Source: JAPLJC01 sp963697965
GTDB taxonomy: Bacteria > Desulfobacterota > Desulfobaccia > Desulfobaccales > 0-14-0-80-60-11
Reading direction: 5' to 3'
Length of the DNA: 64,000 nucleotides
Assembly (NCBI GenBank): GCA_963697965.1
Contig: OY969108.1
Coordinates: forward strand, 2,294,001-2,358,000
Every line of letters starts with the position of its first letter. The first letter of the stretch is position 1. Under the pieces are notes generated by a model. It saw only the letters and a program-made list of their open reading frames with translations, ran no database searches and was not told the DNA's origin. Both the position numbers and the translations under genes were made by a program. Positions 60,778-64,000 of this stretch are shown here, piece after piece.

Positions 60778-61316
60778 CGGGAGGCCTTGGCAATCTCCCC
60801 CTCAAGGGGGAGGAAATTGAGGCGAGCCTTTCCAGAAAAGCTAAACTTGAGGAGAGGACCCAACCCCAAATATAAAGGGGCGGCATGGTCACCGGCGGAA
60901 GCCTGCGTCCCTGTCGCCCCTGCGTTTTATTCTCTTCTGCCGCCTTTTTTAGCCCCCTCACCCTGCCCTCTCCCCTTAAGGGGGGAGAGGGAAAAACTTG
61001 GTAATTTCCATGAAAGCAGCGAATTGGCACAAAAAAAGCGGCCCGGAGGCCGCAGGAAAAGATCAATTCCCGGTTTTAATTTTTAGGGCGGCGCTTAGAC
61101 AGTGAGCGCTCCTGGAAACAGGCGCCAGGGTCTTCAGTTAGCCATAGGGGGCGGCCACAGGCCGCCATAGAAAAGCGGCACAGGCGAGACGCCTGTGCCA
61201 CTAAAGTTTAAGTATTTTTTGAGACAAGTTAGATTATCGATAGGTTTTTCTGCTCACTGCTCACTGCTTACTGGCTACTGGCTACTGACTACTGCTCACT
61301 GGTTACTGCGCACTGT
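60778..61316. repeat. Repeat-filled intergenic region
   Basis: No gene is seen. It holds CTCCCCTTAAGGGGGGAGAG (60971-60990), a terminator (61031-61053), GGCGGCCACAGGCCGCC (61151-61167), GGCACAGGCGAGACGCCTGT and GCCAC (61177-61201), and a long run of CTGCTCACTGCTTACTGG-like units (61252-61316) touching the stop of the next gene. Confidence 0.7.
61031..61053 (-). terminator. Rho-independent terminator for the minus-strand lipoprotein gene
   Basis: GCGGCC CGGA GGCCGC hairpin followed on the minus strand by seven T (61031-61037). Confidence 0.7.
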
Positions 61317-62531
<1,215 letters not shown>

Positions 62532-62702
62532 CGTATTATCCCTCTATTATTCCTCGATTTAAGATTTCGATTCTCGATAAAAAAAAAGAAGAATTCCTTT
62601 CGATACTGATCATCCTCTGAAGACGGCGGCCACAAGGCCAGGAACATGATCACGGCTGGCAAGGCTCTAAATTTTCAGTAAGAACCTAACCGAAAACCGT
62701 CT

Positions 62703-63068
62703 TTACGATATCCCTTTCGCCAGTCCCTTGATCATCTTCCTGGTTCGGTCAAGGGTGGCCAGAAACGGATCTAAATCCTCCTGGGTCAGGTATTCTATTT
62801 CTTTGGCAATTATCAGTTGGGTTTCCAACTCAGATCGCGAGCCCAAACTGATAGCCAGAAATTGCTTGAATTCTTTGGCGGAATTTCGGCCCTGGCCTTC
62901 GGCGATATTGGAAGGGATAGATACTGCGGCTCTTCTCATCTGATTGGTCAAACCGAAATTCTCTGACGGCGGAAATTTGTTTGTCAGTTTATAAAGCTTC
63001 CCGGCAAGGTCTATGGACAATTTCCATACTTCCAAATCCTGAAACGATCTCGATTTCGTTTTGATCAT
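62703..63068 (-). CDS. Four-helix bundle protein (23S rRNA intervening-sequence type)
   Basis: A 121-residue helical protein: SFQDLEVWKLSIDLAGKLYKLT, FGLTNQMRRAAVSIPSNIAEGQGRNS, FLAISLGSRSELETQL. This is the family first noted as ORFs within intervening sequences of 23S rRNA genes but common as single chromosomal genes; related proteins are linked to diversity-generating retroelements. No rRNA or reverse transcriptase is nearby, so the function here is unknown. Codon use is more AT-rich than that of neighbours, suggesting transfer. Confidence 0.9.
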   Translation of the reverse strand: MIKTKSRSFQDLEVWKLSIDLAGKLYKLTNKFPPSENFGLTNQMRRAAVSIPSNIAEGQGRNSAKEFKQFLAISLGSRSELETQLIIAKEIEYLTQEDLDPFLATLDRTRKMIKGLAKGIS

Positions 63069-63133
63069 TTGCCCCTGAACCGCAAATCGATCTCAGGTTT
63101 TACCGAAAACAGAAAACCGAAAACAGTCAACAA

Positions 63134-63167
63134 AAAAGCCCACAGGGATAATACCCTGTGGGCTTTT
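63134..63167 (-). terminator. Rho-independent terminator of the porin gene
   Basis: GCCCACAGGG / CCCTGTGGGC stem with loop ATAATA, flanked by AAAA and TTTT. On the minus strand six T follow the stem. Confidence 0.9.
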
Positions 63168-63188
63168 GGAAGTCAACCTGCTTTTGGG

Positions 63189-64000
63189 TTAGAAGTAGAA
63201 ATACCCGGCGAACTCTACCCGATGTTCGTCGCCTTGTTTGCTGAACGACCCCTGAGCAGTGCCGGGAACGGGGAAGACCCCGGCGCCGGTCGCATCAGCA
63301 GCGTATTGGCTGTGAACGAAGGAGTACTGCACGCCGAACTTCAGGGCCGCGATGGGCCGCCACCACAGGGTGGCATCCACTTCCTGCTGGGCAGTCACCT
63401 GGGAGCCGATACCAGCGGTGGCACTGTTGGTGTAGTAATCCTCCCAGCCATCATTGAACCCAAGCGTCTTGCTGAAGCCATAGGCGGTGTTGAGGTACCA
63501 CTGGTTGGTGAAATAGTACTGCACTTCGCCCAGTATGCCCCAACGCTCCAGAGCTTCCTCGTTAAACTGCAAGTGGTTACCGCCAAAAGTGTTATTGTTA
63601 TACTTGAAGACGTTGGTGCTGTCCCCGGTAAACCCGAAGGCATCCACGTCCGCGCCGACCCAGGGCTGCACGATCAGGTGCATGGTGCCGGCCAGGTTGT
63701 CGGTGTGGGTCGGGATGATCGGGATGAACAAGGAGCCCATCAGCAACCAGGGATTGATATAGGTGTTGGCAAAGATGCCATTAGTGGCGCCGCCCTGCAG
63801 GTTAGCCAAAGCAGTCCCACCGGTACCAGTAAACCGCGAGACCGCGCGTTCCCAGCCGGCAGTAACCGACGCGGTGAAGGCCTGCGGATGGCCGTAAAAA
63901 GCGGCCTTGCCCCACAAGTCGGCCTGGTATTTGACCTGCGCCTGGAGCTGCGGCGTTTCCGCATCTTCACCGGCGTTGGTGCTAGCATTGTAAGGATCGG
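63189..64000 (-). CDS. Outer-membrane porin-like beta-barrel, 5' end beyond the window
   Basis: The visible C-terminal 270 residues show alternating strands typical of a beta-barrel: QLQAQVKYQADLWGKAAFYG, FTASVTAGWERAVSRF, LGEVQYYFTNQWYLNTAYGFSK, VDATLWWRPIAALKFGVQYSFVHSQYA, and the end RVEFAGYFYF with a terminal Phe, the recognition signal for barrel assembly. The frame is open to the right edge. It resembles large porins of sulfate-reducing bacteria whose substrate is unknown. The strong terminator suggests high expression. Confidence 0.8.
   Translation of the reverse strand, partial: DPYNASTNAGEDAETPQLQAQVKYQADLWGKAAFYGHPQAFTASVTAGWERAVSRFTGTGGTALANLQGGATNGIFANTYINPWLLMGSLFIPIIPTHTDNLAGTMHLIVQPWVGADVDAFGFTGDSTNVFKYNNNTFGGNHLQFNEEALERWGILGEVQYYFTNQWYLNTAYGFSKTLGFNDGWEDYYTNSATAGIGSQVTAQQEVDATLWWRPIAALKFGVQYSFVHSQYAADATGAGVFPVPGTAQGSFSKQGDEHRVEFAGYFYF

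Noticed and set aside
62703..63068. rRNA intervening sequence or diversity-generating retroelement
   Set aside because: The four-helix bundle gene stands alone; no rRNA, reverse transcriptase or template repeat is visible nearby.

Overview
The window looks like a chromosomal segment of a Gram-negative, strictly or facultatively anaerobic bacterium, most likely a sulfate-reducer-like member of the Desulfobacterota. The base composition is GC-rich. Supporting genes are lipid A and KDO synthesis (lpxB, kdsD), outer-membrane lipoproteins and a porin, the oxygen-defence pair rubredoxin plus desulfoferrodoxin, a remnant of rubrerythrin, citramalate-type isoleucine entry (cimA), a MetE-like core protein and type 4 uracil-DNA glycosylase. 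The lineage is an inference from gene content; no rRNA or other formal marker is present.

Layout. 1-5 kb (minus): a membrane serine protease of the NfeD type, uracil-DNA glycosylase, coaBC, a GloB-like hydrolase and a LysE exporter. 5-7.5 kb (plus): an orphan DNA methyltransferase and murA. 7.8-19 kb: a stress region with a broken Hsp20 gene, bacterioferritin, L25, a radical SAM protein, a lytic transglycosylase, rubredoxin/desulfoferrodoxin/BASS transporter, a tandem Hsp20 pair, quinone oxidoreductase, small metal-binding and redox proteins, and HdeD. 19-25 kb (minus): a MoxR/VWA pair, a flavoprotein, two gene remnants and an MFS exporter. 25-36.8 kb (minus): dnaB-rplI-DUF2232-rpsR-rpsF, a glycine-zipper lipoprotein, nusB-ribH-ribBA-ribE, class I aldolase, lpxB and a Gfo/Idh dehydrogenase. 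37-46.4 kb: ilvE, CBS protein, MetE-like protein, FtsB-like protein, efp, 3D-domain protein, kdsD, uspA, a thioredoxin-like gene read through an in-frame TGA, a macro-domain protein and a divergent HisI-like protein. 46.4-60.8 kb: folD, lysC, cimA, comEA, tsaD, trxB, DedA, DUF1786, a metallo-beta-lactamase-fold protein, then aroK-aroC-tyrA-serS. 61-64 kb (minus): a CsgG/FlgT-like lipoprotein, a four-helix bundle protein and a truncated porin. Amino-acid pathways (aspartate, isoleucine, aromatic) dominate 47-59 kb; riboflavin and ribosomal/replication genes dominate 25-33 kb.

Most interesting points. The gene at 43960-44535 has an in-frame TGA exactly where a thioredoxin-like protein should carry its first redox cysteine (a UxxC motif), followed by a SECIS-like hairpin at suitable distance: a strong selenoprotein candidate. 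The intergenic spaces are filled with several families of short low-complexity or palindromic dispersed repeats. These sit right against stop codons, and in two genes (nusB, serS) provide the stop codon; one family is translated as part of a lipoprotein signal peptide. Several gene scars lie in the same window (rubrerythrin start, half of a ferredoxin-type protein, broken Hsp20, a possible 5' fragment of tmRNA). A perfect 10-bp inverted repeat overlaps the probable -10 box of trxB.

No tRNA, rRNA, CRISPR array, insertion sequence or prophage was recognised.
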